Assembly (NCBI GenBank): GCA_934096015.1 | Contig: CAKOLD010000002.1 | Location: 1-64,000 of the forward strand | Origin: an uncultured Bacilli bacterium | GTDB taxonomy: Bacteria > Bacillota_I > Bacilli_A > RF39 > UBA660 | Direction: 5' to 3' | Length of the DNA: 64,000 bases | Shown here: piece by piece, positions 17,643 through 26,140 of the stretch | How positions within the stretch are numbered: the first letter of the stretch is position 1 | Layout: each line of letters opens with the position of its first letter | Notes under the pieces: model-generated | What the model saw: the letters and a program-made list of their open reading frames with translations, nothing else | Told to the model about the DNA's origin: nothing | The model's database searches: none | Program-made: the position numbers and the translations under genes

Positions 17643-17686
17643 TGTTACTTTAATTTTTTTTATGGTAAAATTTAAAAGGAGGATGT

Positions 17687-18352
17687 ATGAAAAAAGGTAA
17701 AATAATTGTTTTAGAAGGTGCAACTGATGGTATGGGTAAAAGTACCCAATTACAAGAACTTAAAAATCATTTTAAAGAGGATAGTGTTTCAATTTATACG
17801 CATCATTTTCCTAGTTATGATAGTGTTCAAGGAAATTTAGTTACAGAATATTTAAAAGGGAATTTAGGAAAGTTAGAAGAATTAAATCCTTATTTAATTA
17901 ATACTTTTTATGCGGTTGATAGGGCAGTAACTTGGAATAAGGAATTAAAGAGCGAATTTAATAAGGGAAAGGTATTATTACTTGATAGATATACTACTAG
18001 TAGTTTAATATATCAATCTGCTTTTATTACGAATTTAGAAGAGAAGAAAAAGTTTTTAGATTATGTTGCTACTTATGAATATGAAAAATTAGGTATACCT
18101 AAACCAGATAAAGTCATATTTTTGTATGGAGATTTTGATGTTATTAATGAGTTACGTATGTCTAGGGTGGATAATGAAGGTGTTAAAAATGATATTCATG
18201 AATCTAACCTTGAATTTTTGAAGAAAGTTTATGACAGTGCTTTATTTGTTGCAGATTATTTTAAATGGGACAAGATTAATTGTACTTCTAATGGAAAAAT
18301 GAGAACTATTAAAGAGATTAGTGAAGAAATATACGAAATAGCAAAAAAATAG
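17687..18352 (+). CDS. tmk: Thymidylate kinase-like protein
   Basis: A 221-residue P-loop kinase of the dTMP kinase/deoxynucleoside kinase group. The Walker A is LEGATDGMGKSTQ (about 9-21), LLLDRYTTSSLIYQ (about 99-112) resembles the DRY/DRF motif of dTMP kinases, and MSRVDNEG lies in the lid region. It would phosphorylate dTMP to dTDP. The GATDGMGKST P-loop has an inserted-looking ATDGM instead of the standard GxDGxGKT, as in some eukaryote-like members. AGGAGG precedes the ATG. tmk is likely but not certain, because a second dTMP kinase may exist elsewhere. Confidence 0.8.
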   Translation: MKKGKIIVLEGATDGMGKSTQLQELKNHFKEDSVSIYTHHFPSYDSVQGNLVTEYLKGNLGKLEELNPYLINTFYAVDRAVTWNKELKSEFNKGKVLLLDRYTTSSLIYQSAFITNLEEKKKFLDYVATYEYEKLGIPKPDKVIFLYGDFDVINELRMSRVDNEGVKNDIHESNLEFLKKVYDSALFVADYFKWDKINCTSNGKMRTIKEISEEIYEIAKK

Positions 18353-18376
18353 TGTTACAAATTGTAACACTTTTTA
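18351..18376. terminator. Bidirectional terminator between tmk-like gene and lexA
   Basis: A perfect 10-bp stem, AGTGTTACAA with TTGTAACACT, ends in a T run on the plus side and also serves the convergent lexA gene. Confidence 0.8.
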
Positions 18377-18994
18377 AAATTTTCTATATAAACCAATGGC
18401 TTTTCCTAAGATTGTGCAGTTATCTAAAATTATTGGATTCATGGTATCATTTTCAGGTTGTAATCTAATATGATCTTTTTCTTTATAAAAAGTTTTTAAG
18501 GTAACTTCATTGTCAAATGTCAATGCAACTACAATATCACCATTTCTAGCTGTATTTTGTTTTTGAACAATTACATAATCTCCATCATATATACCAACGT
18601 TTATCATAGAATCTCCACAACATTTTAAAGTAAAAATGGTTTCTTTTGCTGGAACTAATGATGCAGGAAGTGAAAAAAATTCGTTTGGTTGTTCAATAGC
18701 TTCGATTGGGCTACCACATGAGATATTTCCTAATAATGGAGTTTTTACTAATTCTTCTTCTTTTTTTTCATATTCATTTTCTACCAATATTTCGATGGTT
18801 CTAAATTTTGAGTTTTCTTTTCTAATTATTCCTTTGTTTTCTAATTGTTTTAAGTGTGTGTGAACAGTTGCTGGACTAGATAAATTCATTCCTTTGCATA
18901 TTTCTCTAACACTAGGTGGATATCCATGAGATACTACAAACTTTTTAATATAATTTAATACTTCTTCTTGTTTTTTAGTTAGTTTCTCGTTCAT
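18374..18994 (-). CDS. lexA: LexA SOS repressor
   Basis: A 206-residue LexA. The winged-helix DNA-binding domain has SSPATVHTHLKQLENKG at 39-55. The peptidase domain has the nucleophile Ser129 in CCGDSM and the general base Lys167 in EVTLKTFY. The self-cleavage site reads ISCGSP, Cys93-Gly94, instead of the usual Ala-Gly; Cys-Gly is also used by UmuD and some phage repressors, so it should still be cut when RecA is active. Two SOS boxes upstream fit autoregulation. The start ATG has AGGAGG. Confidence 0.95.
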   Translation of the reverse strand: MNEKLTKKQEEVLNYIKKFVVSHGYPPSVREICKGMNLSSPATVHTHLKQLENKGIIRKENSKFRTIEILVENEYEKKEEELVKTPLLGNISCGSPIEAIEQPNEFFSLPASLVPAKETIFTLKCCGDSMINVGIYDGDYVIVQKQNTARNGDIVVALTFDNEVTLKTFYKEKDHIRLQPENDTMNPIILDNCTILGKAIGLYRKF

Positions 18995-19011
18995 ATTTAC
19001 CTCCTAAATTT

Positions 19012-19040
19012 ATGTTAACACTTTCAATGTAAAAAGTCAA
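19012..19040 (-). promoter_or_regulatory. lexA promoter
   Basis: On the minus strand TTGACT (19040-19035) and TAACAT (19017-19012) are 17 bases apart. The -35 box touches the SOS box at 19038-19051. Confidence 0.7.
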
Positions 19041-19051
19041 ACATTTGTTTA
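19038..19051. promoter_or_regulatory. SOS box 1 (LexA operator)
   Basis: CAAACATTTGTTTA matches the Firmicutes LexA site CGAAC-N4-GTTCG in its half-site pattern and sits on the -35 end of the lexA promoter. Confidence 0.65.
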
Positions 19052-19060
19052 TATTTTAAA

Positions 19061-19089
19061 TTGACACGAACAATTGTTTATGTTAACCT
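19061..19089 (+). promoter_or_regulatory. Promoter divergent from lexA
   Basis: TTGACA (19061-19066) and TAACCT (19084-19089) are 17 bases apart. The spacer is occupied by an SOS box, so transcription should be blocked by LexA. Confidence 0.65.
19067..19080. promoter_or_regulatory. SOS box 2 (LexA operator)
   Basis: CGAACAATTGTTTA fits CGAAC-N4-GTTCG closely and lies between the -35 and -10 boxes of the divergent promoter. Confidence 0.75.
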
Positions 19090-19113
19090 TAAATTGTAGT
19101 AAGGAGTGATTGA

Positions 19114-19215
19114 ATGAAAAAGTATATTGAAAATTATAAAGGGGTTATTTTATTGTATCTTTTTGTTGTCTTATCTACTATGTTGTTAATTTATAGGTAT
19201 GCATCTTTGGCTTAA
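19114..19215 (+). CDS. SOS-controlled small membrane protein, 33 aa
   Basis: A 33-codon gene with a strong ribosome-binding site (AAGGAGTGAT) seven bases before the ATG. It encodes a basic start (MKKYIENYKG), one hydrophobic helix (about 11-26, VILLYLFVVLSTMLLI) and a short tail. It is divergent from lexA, behind a LexA-controlled promoter. That is the position of yneA, the SOS cell-division inhibitor of Bacillus, and small single-helix SOS inhibitors occur in other bacteria. It has no LysM domain, unlike YneA. A role in stopping division during DNA damage is inference. Confidence 0.7.
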   Translation: MKKYIENYKGVILLYLFVVLSTMLLIYRYASLA

Positions 19216-19264
19216 TTTACTTGAATTAATTTTAATAATCTTTTATACTTATGTAGTGATATTT

Positions 19265-20389
19265 ATGAAAAAATTATTAATTACTTATGCCAGTTATGGA
19301 AGTGGTCATAAAGCTGTTGGAATGTATATAAAAGATTATTTTGAAGCAAGAGGCTATAAAGTTATGACTATTGATTTACTTAATTATGCTATTCCAGTTA
19401 TTGGGTCTTTTACTAAAGTTGCAAATGAATTTTTAATGACTAAAATTCCTAGTATGTGGAGTTTACTTTATTTTGCTTTTGATAATCGTTTGACATGTCC
19501 GATATATCAAAAAACATCTTTAAAAATGTTTGATAATAAAAAATTAAGAAAAGAGATTGTTGATTTTAATCCTGATTTGGTAATTGCAACTCATTTTTAC
19601 GGTAGTAGTTTGATTGCTAAATATAAAAAGAATAATATTATAAATCCCAAACTAATTACGGTGGTCACTGATTATAAAGCTCATGAGATATGGTTAAAAG
19701 AAGTAAAAAATACTGATGCTATTATAGTTAGTGGAGTAGATGAAAAAAGAAAACTTATGAAGTATGGATATACTTTTAAACAAATTTATACTAGTGGTAT
19801 TCCTATACTGCCTGTTTATGATTTAAATATAGGTCGAGAAAAATTAATAAAAAAATTTAAAATTAATAAAAATTATCCTACTGTTTTATTTTTTTGTGGT
19901 GGCGGGAATGGAGCTTTAAATAATTTAAAATATTTAAAGGTTATTTTGAAATCGGAAAATAAATTTAATTTACTTGTCATAGCTGGTAAAAATAAAAAAG
20001 CCAAAGAAAAATCTTTGGATTATGTAAAAAAATATAATAAGAAAAATGCTAAAGTTTTTGGATTTGTTACTAATATTGCTGAATTTTACATGGTTAGTGA
20101 TCTTGTAATAACTAAGCCAGGTGGAGCACAAGTTACTGAATGTTTATATTTTAAAAAACCAATGATGCTTATCAAATCTAATGGTGGGCAAGAAATAGAA
20201 AATAGATTATTTTTGATAAAAAAGGGATATGCTGTTGCTTCTTGGTCTATTTATGGATTTTTAAAGAAATTTGATAGAATGATTAGTGATAATAGATTTT
20301 TAAGTAAGATTTCTTTAAAAATATCTAAAATTAATCAAGAAAAATCTATGGATAAATTATTTAATACAAGTGAAAAATTATTGAAATAA
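19265..20389 (+). CDS. GT28-type glycolipid glycosyltransferase
   Basis: A 374-residue glycosyltransferase of the MurG/MGDG-synthase/UgtP group. The N-terminal domain starts LLITYASYGSGHKAVGMYI, the lipid-acceptor loop of the MGDG synthase type. The C-terminal domain has LFFCGGGNGALNN and ITKPGGAQVTECLYF for nucleotide-sugar binding. It probably transfers a sugar from a UDP donor to diacylglycerol at the inner membrane face, producing glycolipid or a lipoteichoic acid anchor. I chose ATG 19265; the longer frame reaches into the small SOS gene. The ribosome-binding site is weak, so translation may be coupled to the upstream gene. Confidence 0.85.
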   Translation: MKKLLITYASYGSGHKAVGMYIKDYFEARGYKVMTIDLLNYAIPVIGSFTKVANEFLMTKIPSMWSLLYFAFDNRLTCPIYQKTSLKMFDNKKLRKEIVDFNPDLVIATHFYGSSLIAKYKKNNIINPKLITVVTDYKAHEIWLKEVKNTDAIIVSGVDEKRKLMKYGYTFKQIYTSGIPILPVYDLNIGREKLIKKFKINKNYPTVLFFCGGGNGALNNLKYLKVILKSENKFNLLVIAGKNKKAKEKSLDYVKKYNKKNAKVFGFVTNIAEFYMVSDLVITKPGGAQVTECLYFKKPMMLIKSNGGQEIENRLFLIKKGYAVASWSIYGFLKKFDRMISDNRFLSKISLKISKINQEKSMDKLFNTSEKLLK

Positions 20390-20434
20390 TATTCATTAAA
20401 TTATATAATATTTTGGCATTAAGGAAGTGTTGTT

Positions 20435-21838
20435 ATGAATTTACCAAATATGAAAGACGCTAAGGTTAGAAATAAGAGTGTTGTTCAATATATAGATCAG
20501 GAAAATGTGATAAATAAAGATTTATATTGTAATAAAAAGTATTATATTAAAACATATGGATGTCAGATGAATGTTCATGATTCAGAAGAGATAAAAGCTA
20601 TGTTAGATAATTTAGGATTTGTTGAAACTGATGTTTTTGAAGATTCTGATTTAATAATATTAAATACTTGTGCAATAAGAGAAAATGCTCATGATAAGGT
20701 TTTTGGTTTTTTAGGAAGATGTAAACATCTAAAAAAAGAAAAAAGTGATTTAATTATTGCTTTATGTGGATGTATGGCTCAAGAAGAAAATGTTGTAGAT
20801 GAAATCAAGAAAAAACATCCTTATATTGATATAGTGTTTGGGACTCATAATATTAATGAACTTCCTAATTTACTGATGTGCAGTAATAATAAACTTAATA
20901 TAGAAGTCTTTAGTAAAGAAGGAAATGTTTTTGAAAATGTTTTATACCATAGAGATTCTAAAATAACAGCGTGGGTTAATATAATGTTTGGATGTGATAA
21001 GTTTTGTACTTATTGTATAGTTCCTTATACTAGAGGGAAACAAAGAAGCAGAAAAAGTGCTGCCATTCTTAAAGAAGTTGTTAATTTAAGAGAACAGGGA
21101 TATAAAGAAGTTACATTGCTTGGTCAAAATGTAAATGCTTACGGAAAAGATTTGGATGATGAGATTGATTTTGCAACTTTATTGAAAAAGGTTAGTGAAA
21201 CAGGAATTGAACGAATTCGTTTTGTCACTAGTCATCCTTGGGATTTTAGCGATGAAATGATAGAAGTTATTTCCGAGTGTGATAATGTTATGCCTTATAT
21301 TCATTTGCCATTACAAAGTGGTTCTGATAAAATTTTAAAATTGATGGGTAGACGTTATACTAAAGATGATTATCTAAAATTGGTAGATAAAATTAAAAGT
21401 AAAATACCTAATGCATCTATTACAACTGATATTATTGTTGGTTTTCCTAATGAGACTGAGGAAGATTTTGAAGATACTTTGGAAGTTGTAAATAAAGTTA
21501 AATATGATGGTGCTTTTACTTTTATTTACTCGCCTAGAGAAAACACTCCAGCTAGTAAAATGCCAGATTCTATTTCTTTAGAAACAAAAGAGAAAAGATT
21601 GCAGAGATTAAATGAAGTTGTAAATAAATATTCATTAATGAATAATAAAAAATTAGAGGAAAAAATAGTTAAAGTTTTATTACTTGGAGAAAGTGAAAAA
21701 GATCACAATAAGTTGTATGGCTATACTGATACGATGAAACTTGTAAATGTTGAAGGAAATAAAAAGTTAATTGGTAGTATAGTAGATGTAAAAATTCTTA
21801 CAGCAAAAAGTTTTAGTTTGGATGGAATAGTTCTTTAA
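20435..21838 (+). CDS. miaB: tRNA-2-methylthio-N6-dimethylallyladenosine synthase MiaB
   Basis: A 467-residue radical-SAM methylthiotransferase. The N-terminal UPF0004 domain has KTYGCQMNVHDSE and LNTCAIRENA, giving the Cys of the auxiliary 4Fe-4S cluster. The radical-SAM motif is FGCDKFCTYCIVPYTRG (Cys near 186, 190, 193), and a TRAM domain forms the C-terminus. The RENA and QMNVHDSE details favour MiaB over MtaB or RimO. It modifies A37 of tRNAs that read UNN codons. Confidence 0.95.
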   Translation: MNLPNMKDAKVRNKSVVQYIDQENVINKDLYCNKKYYIKTYGCQMNVHDSEEIKAMLDNLGFVETDVFEDSDLIILNTCAIRENAHDKVFGFLGRCKHLKKEKSDLIIALCGCMAQEENVVDEIKKKHPYIDIVFGTHNINELPNLLMCSNNKLNIEVFSKEGNVFENVLYHRDSKITAWVNIMFGCDKFCTYCIVPYTRGKQRSRKSAAILKEVVNLREQGYKEVTLLGQNVNAYGKDLDDEIDFATLLKKVSETGIERIRFVTSHPWDFSDEMIEVISECDNVMPYIHLPLQSGSDKILKLMGRRYTKDDYLKLVDKIKSKIPNASITTDIIVGFPNETEEDFEDTLEVVNKVKYDGAFTFIYSPRENTPASKMPDSISLETKEKRLQRLNEVVNKYSLMNNKKLEEKIVKVLLLGESEKDHNKLYGYTDTMKLVNVEGNKKLIGSIVDVKILTAKSFSLDGIVL

Positions 21839-21853
21839 CTATTCCTTTTTTTT
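21824..21853 (+). terminator. Terminator overlapping the end of miaB
   Basis: GGAATAGTT (21824-21832) and AACTATTCC (21837-21845) form a perfect 9-bp stem followed by eight T. The left arm is within the miaB coding sequence. Confidence 0.85.
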
Positions 21854-21897
21854 GAAGAGTTTGTTATAATTTTATTAGAAAATGGAGGGGATAAGTA

Positions 21898-22818
21898 ATG
21901 GAAAATAATAATCAAGAGCCAATTGTGTTAGGAACTGTAAAGAAAGGTAAAACTGGAAAACCAATAGTTGCTATAATTATAATTTTATTAGTGTTATCAC
22001 TTGTTTGGTTTTTACCTTTAATTGACAATAAATTTGGGGAGGAATCTATTATTGATTTAATAAAGAATGGTCAATTAATTGATTATTTAAAAAATGGAAA
22101 GAGTTCTAACAATGATAATAAGCCAGTGATGAAAATTGATTCTTCGATACCTCAACTTATTCAGGATACATTAATTTTAGAAAATGATAATTTAATTGTT
22201 AGTGATATAAAAGTTGCTAGTAATGTTTTAAGTTTTTCCATAAGAAGTAAAAATGCAACTTATGATGCATCTGAAAGTAATTTGTATTTAAATTTATATG
22301 AAGGGAAAACTAAATTAATATATACTTATAGTTTAGATAGTGTTTATTCAATAAATGGAATACAGATTAAAGAAAATATTGTTAGTAGTGATGTTAATAA
22401 TGATTTTTATATTTCTTTAAATACACTTGATTCTAAGAATATTCCTGATGTTGTTTTAAGTAGTGATGAATCAGGGCTAGCTAGTTTAGACTGTGTTAAT
22501 GGTAATGATACTTTTGAATATATATTTAGTAATAAAAAGTTGATTGAGATTAAAAGAACTTTTAAATATAAATTTGATGAAACTAAAGAACAAGAATATA
22601 CTAATACTTATAAAAAATATAGTGATTTAAAAAATGAGAGAGAAAAATTTGGAATTACTACAGATATCATTGAAGATTATTATGGTTTTACTTATACTGA
22701 AGATATTTTGTTGGAGAGTGTTGATGTAACAAATTTGGATGGTAATTATTATAAAAAAGATACTGAGGCAAAAATTATTAATTATAAACAAGAAGCAAAA
22801 GGATTTGAGTGTGAATGA
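21898..22818 (+). CDS. Hypothetical membrane-anchored extracellular protein
   Basis: A 306-residue protein with a short cytosolic tail, one membrane segment (about 21-41) and a roughly 260-residue outer domain of repeated strand-like segments. It is acidic, Asn/Asp-rich, with one Cys pair. I do not recognise the fold. Its stop codon overlaps the start of scpA (TGAATGATG), so it is translated with scpAB and may belong to the same operon for that reason rather than for shared function. Confidence 0.65.
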   Translation: MENNNQEPIVLGTVKKGKTGKPIVAIIIILLVLSLVWFLPLIDNKFGEESIIDLIKNGQLIDYLKNGKSSNNDNKPVMKIDSSIPQLIQDTLILENDNLIVSDIKVASNVLSFSIRSKNATYDASESNLYLNLYEGKTKLIYTYSLDSVYSINGIQIKENIVSSDVNNDFYISLNTLDSKNIPDVVLSSDESGLASLDCVNGNDTFEYIFSNKKLIEIKRTFKYKFDETKEQEYTNTYKKYSDLKNEREKFGITTDIIEDYYGFTYTEDILLESVDVTNLDGNYYKKDTEAKIINYKQEAKGFECE

Positions 22819-23531
22819 TGTATCAATTTCATATAAATGAATTTGAAGGCCCTTTAGATTTATTACTTCATTTGATAAAAGTTAATGAAATGGATATTTA
22901 TGATATAAATATTTCAGAAATAACAGAACAGTATATAACGTTTATTAATAATATGAAGGCAACGGATATGGATGTTGCTGCTGACTATCTTTTGATGGCT
23001 AGTGAACTTGTTCATATTAAAAGTAAGAATTTATTAGAAGTTGATGAAGACGAAGATGAAGAAAGTGATTTTTTAATAAATTCTAAAGAAGAACTTACAA
23101 AAAGATTGTTAGAATATCAGGCTATTAAAGAATTAACTTCTTCTTTTAAAGACCTTAGTGAAAAAAGAAGTGAGATATATACTAAATTACCTGCTAATTT
23201 AGATGAATATAGAGAAAATGAAAAGATTAGTGGACAGGGATCATTAGATGATTTATTAAATGCTTTTCAACTTTTTTTGGAAAGACAAAAATATGTTAAA
23301 CCAATAAATACAAAAATTACAAAAAAAGAATATAGTGTTGAAGAAAGATGTAAAACTATAAGAGATATGTTAAAAATTAATAGAAAACTAAATTTTGTTG
23401 ATTTATTTGAAGAATTTAACAAGAGTTATGTTGTAGTTACATTTCTTTCTTTATTAGAAATGACTAAAAATAATGAAATAATTTTAATTCAGGAAGATAA
23501 TTTTAGTCCATTGTTGATAGAAAAGAAGTGA
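22815..23531 (+). CDS. scpA: Segregation and condensation protein A
   Basis: A 238-residue kleisin ScpA. The N-terminal NEFEGPLDLLLHLIK and the DMDVAADYLLMASELVHIKS helix are typical, and the winged-helix C-terminal part (about 165-230) binds the other SMC head. It forms the SMC-ScpA-ScpB condensin that organises the origin region of the chromosome. It begins at the stop of the upstream gene and overlaps scpB by four bases. Confidence 0.95.
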   Translation: MMYQFHINEFEGPLDLLLHLIKVNEMDIYDINISEITEQYITFINNMKATDMDVAADYLLMASELVHIKSKNLLEVDEDEDEESDFLINSKEELTKRLLEYQAIKELTSSFKDLSEKRSEIYTKLPANLDEYRENEKISGQGSLDDLLNAFQLFLERQKYVKPINTKITKKEYSVEERCKTIRDMLKINRKLNFVDLFEEFNKSYVVVTFLSLLEMTKNNEIILIQEDNFSPLLIEKK

Positions 23532-24097
23532 TTGTTTTGAATAAGTTAGGAGTTTTGGAAGGAATACTATTTGTAGTAGGAGATGAAGGCATTAATTTAA
23601 AAACTTTATGTGAAGTTATGAATATAAATGATGTTGAAGCTAAAGAGTTGTTATTAGAGTTAAAGAAGAATTATGAAAGTGATGCAAGAGGGATTAGGAT
23701 AAGCTATTTAGGAGATGCTTTTAAACTTACTACAAAAAAAGAACATAAAGAATATTATGAAAAGTTAATTGTTAATCCTGAGGCTAACACTTTGAGTCAA
23801 GCTGCATTGGAAACATTAGCAATAATAGCATATAATCAACCAATTACAAGATTAGAAATTGATGAATTACGTGGTGTAAATAGTGCTTTTGTAATTAGAA
23901 GATTAGTGGCAAAAGGTTTAATTAAAGAATCTGGTAAAAGTACTTTACCTGGTAGACCAAATTTATATAAAACTACCAAAGAATTCTTGGATTATTTTGG
24001 GTTATGTACTTTAAGTGATTTACCTAGTTACGAAAAAACTGTAGATAGTGAAGAAGAAACTGATTTGTTTACATCAATTTATAAAGAGGAAAAATGA
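23528..24097 (+). CDS. scpB: Segregation and condensation protein B
   Basis: A 189-residue ScpB made of two winged-helix domains: LEGILFVVGDEGI at the start, SQAALETLAIIAYNQPITRLEI and RGVNSAFVIRRLVAKGLI in the second. It dimerises and binds ScpA in the SMC complex. GTG 23528 overlaps the scpA stop; TTG 23537 is a possible shorter start (MNKLGVLEG). Confidence 0.94.
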   Translation: MIVLNKLGVLEGILFVVGDEGINLKTLCEVMNINDVEAKELLLELKKNYESDARGIRISYLGDAFKLTTKKEHKEYYEKLIVNPEANTLSQAALETLAIIAYNQPITRLEIDELRGVNSAFVIRRLVAKGLIKESGKSTLPGRPNLYKTTKEFLDYFGLCTLSDLPSYEKTVDSEEETDLFTSIYKEEK

Positions 24098-24675
24098 AGG
24101 ATTTAGAAGAAAACTTATTATTTGAAAATAGCATTATAAATGATGATGTTTTAGAAAATAGATTATTTGAATATAAAACAATGGTTAATGTTGAATTTAT
24201 TAATTGTAAATTTGTTGCACTTAGCTTTTCTCAAGCTAATTTATCTAAATTGAAATTAGATCATTGTCAACTTATAAGTTGTAATATAGAAAAATCTAAA
24301 ATTGTTAGTATTGAGATCAGCAATAGTAAAATATTAAATTTATCAATGGATGAAGCTAGCGTAACTGATTGTAAGATAATGGATTCTAACATTAATGGAG
24401 TTAAAATTATTAATAGTAAAATTTCTAATACTTTATCAAGAAATAGTTGTTTAAAAAATTATGAATTTATAGATAGTGAAGTAAAAAGTAATAATTATGA
24501 TTATTGCGAATTGGCTGATTGGAGTTTTGTAAATACAATGTTTTTTTCTAGTGATTTTTATACATCTAAATTAGAAAGTTTTGATTTGAGTTTTAGAGAT
24601 TTTTATGATTCTTCGTTTTCAACATTACAATTATTAGAAATTGTGAATTCTCAAGGAGTTGTTATAAAAGAGTAG
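24094..24675 (+). CDS. Pentapeptide-repeat-like protein
   Basis: A 193-residue protein built from degenerate five-residue repeats, for example CKFVALSFSQANLSKLKLDHCQL-type turns (VEFINCKF, LSKLKLDHCQ, CNIEKSKIV, CKIMDSNI, SKISNT). This pattern forms a right-handed quadrilateral helix. Such proteins are cytosolic; some mimic DNA and protect gyrase, but most have no known role. It overlaps the scpB stop (ATGA), so it is co-translated with scpAB. Repeat quality is lower after about 140. Confidence 0.65.
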   Translation: MKDLEENLLFENSIINDDVLENRLFEYKTMVNVEFINCKFVALSFSQANLSKLKLDHCQLISCNIEKSKIVSIEISNSKILNLSMDEASVTDCKIMDSNINGVKIINSKISNTLSRNSCLKNYEFIDSEVKSNNYDYCELADWSFVNTMFFSSDFYTSKLESFDLSFRDFYDSSFSTLQLLEIVNSQGVVIKE

Positions 24676-24709
24676 AAATATTATAATTTATCTGATATAA
24701 TACTCTTAT

Positions 24710-24796
24710 GCCTGCGTGGTGAAATCGGTAGACGCGCTGGACTCAAAATCCAGTGATAGCAATATCGTGTCGGTTCAAGTCCGACCGCAGGCACCA
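24710..24796 (+). tRNA. tRNA-Leu (CAA)
   Basis: A class II tRNA with a variable arm (GATAGCAATATC). Acceptor GCCTGCG pairs with CGCAGGC, the anticodon loop CTCAAAA gives CAA, the T arm contains GGTTCAAGTCC, and CCA is encoded. Confidence 0.95.
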
Positions 24797-24806
24797 GATT
24801 GTTACC

Positions 24807-24836
24807 AAACTCGAACTTTTATAGTTTGAGTTTTAA
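24807..24836 (+). terminator. Terminator after tRNA-Leu
   Basis: AAACTCGAAC (24807-24816) and GTTTGAGTTT (24824-24833) form a 10-bp stem with one G-T pair. The T tract is short. Confidence 0.7.
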
Positions 24837-24909
24837 TATGTCAAAATTTATGTTATGATACTTATCATATTTAAATTGATGATTGTCAATTTAGAAACAC
24901 ACTTGCAAA

Positions 24910-24938
24910 TTGACAGAGTAAATTTTGTAATTTATAAA
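24910..24938 (+). promoter_or_regulatory. Promoter of the 24965 gene
   Basis: TTGACA (24910-24915) and TATAAA (24933-24938) are 17 bases apart. An inverted repeat AAATTGA-N6-TCAATTT lies just upstream (24873-24892) and could be an operator. Confidence 0.6.
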
Positions 24939-24964
24939 ATATTTTAGAATTGAGGAATAGAAAT

Positions 24965-25849
24965 ATGTTTAAAGATATCAGGTTATCTATTGATAATAAT
25001 AAAGTTGATTTTGAATATGAAATAGATGAAGATAAAGTAATTATTAAGACAAATGATGAATTAGAGATTGGAAAAAATTTGAAAATCTTTTATGATGAAA
25101 ACATATATGAGATTAAATTAAATAACAGTACAAAATTTAGTGAAGGCAAGGCTGCAGAAATACTTATTAATTTAGATATTAAAAAATTGTTTTTTTCAGT
25201 AATATTAAAAAATAATTTTTTTGTCAAAAGTGTTTATAAATATATAAACAAATTGATTAACAAAGAAATACTTATTAATGAAATAAAAATTTTTTTAAAT
25301 TCTAAAATTGGCAAAAAATATAAAAAAGATTTGAGTGTTTTATTAGATAATATTGAAAATAAAGATAAATCTTTAGAAGAATTAATAATTAATAACGAAA
25401 ATGAATATGAAAGAATAACTGATTTAACAATCCATAATAAAACTTATATTGACATTGTTGAGAATATGAGTGAGTTGGAATTAATGTTACTAATAACTTC
25501 TTACATTTTTGTACCATTTACACCAAATATAGATCAAGATTGTTTTAATGATTTAGTAAACGTGGCTAAAAATTATGATAACGCTTTAGAGAATATTTGG
25601 CGTTTAGGGATGAATTATGATAGGAAAGGTTATAATTTTGATTTATTGGATAATTTCTTTGTAGATTCCAAAAATGTATATTATTTAGGTGAATACATAA
25701 ATGGTATTCATCAAATAAACCAAGAAAAAATAGTTAACACAATAATTAAAACAAAAGATAAAAGATTTATAAAACAAATTTTAGAGAATAATTTAATTGT
25801 AGATAACTTAGATGAGGAATACAAAAACATTTTAGAATCTAGTATATAA
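24965..25849 (+). CDS. Hypothetical protein, 294 aa
   Basis: An unrecognised protein with no membrane segment or signal peptide. The first half has beta-like strands (about 10-75); the second half is helical and rich in Lys, Asn, Asp and Glu. ATG 24965 has GAGGA nine bases upstream. It stands alone behind its own promoter, directly after tRNA-Leu and before a broken gene, which suggests accessory DNA. No function can be named. Confidence 0.6.
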   Translation: MFKDIRLSIDNNKVDFEYEIDEDKVIIKTNDELEIGKNLKIFYDENIYEIKLNNSTKFSEGKAAEILINLDIKKLFFSVILKNNFFVKSVYKYINKLINKEILINEIKIFLNSKIGKKYKKDLSVLLDNIENKDKSLEELIINNENEYERITDLTIHNKTYIDIVENMSELELMLLITSYIFVPFTPNIDQDCFNDLVNVAKNYDNALENIWRLGMNYDRKGYNFDLLDNFFVDSKNVYYLGEYINGIHQINQEKIVNTIIKTKDKRFIKQILENNLIVDNLDEEYKNILESSI

Positions 25850-25893
25850 AAGTATTTTAGTAAGAAACATTGATAATGGTTTATTAATAAAAT

Positions 25894-26048
25894 ATATATT
25901 TATGGGTATATAAAGATAATATAAAAGCAATCAAATTATATAAAAAATTAGGTTTTACTATATTAGAAAAGACTGATTTTACTTATGCTAATTCAATATG
26001 CTGAAATACGGAAGAGGATTGATATCATTAAATATGAAGAAGGGTTAA
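25894..26048 (+). pseudogene. GNAT acetyltransferase fragment, frameshifted
   Basis: The frame beginning at 25894 reads LWVYKDNIKAIKLYKKLGF, the acetyl-CoA-binding and C-terminal part of a GNAT N-acetyltransferase. It then continues to TYANSIC and a TGA stop. A shift of one base near 26000 restores the expected continuation MLKYGRGL. The N-terminal half is missing: stop codons lie directly upstream in frame. This is a decayed gene that fills most of the 290-base gap between two intact genes. Confidence 0.75.
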
Positions 26049-26108
26049 TATTTACAAATTTTGATGAAAGTTATAAAAAAGAATTATTAAAGAATATTAA
26101 AAAGGACA

Positions 26109-26132
26109 TAAAAAAGAACGATTTTTCGTTCT
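26109..26132 (-). terminator. Terminator of the minus-strand DUF4177-like gene
   Basis: AGAACG (26115-26120) and CGTTCT (26127-26132) form a hairpin; on the minus strand it is followed by a run of T. Confidence 0.65.
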
Positions 26133-26140
26133 AATAATAA

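Noticed and set aside
24710..24796. tRNA-Leu as attachment site of an integrated element
   Set aside because: I found no second copy of the tRNA 3' end downstream and no integrase gene in the following 3 kb.
25850..26140. An intact small gene in the gap before the DUF4177-like gene
   Set aside because: The frame shows a GNAT C-terminal motif but is broken by a frameshift and lacks the N-terminal half, so it is reported as a pseudogene.
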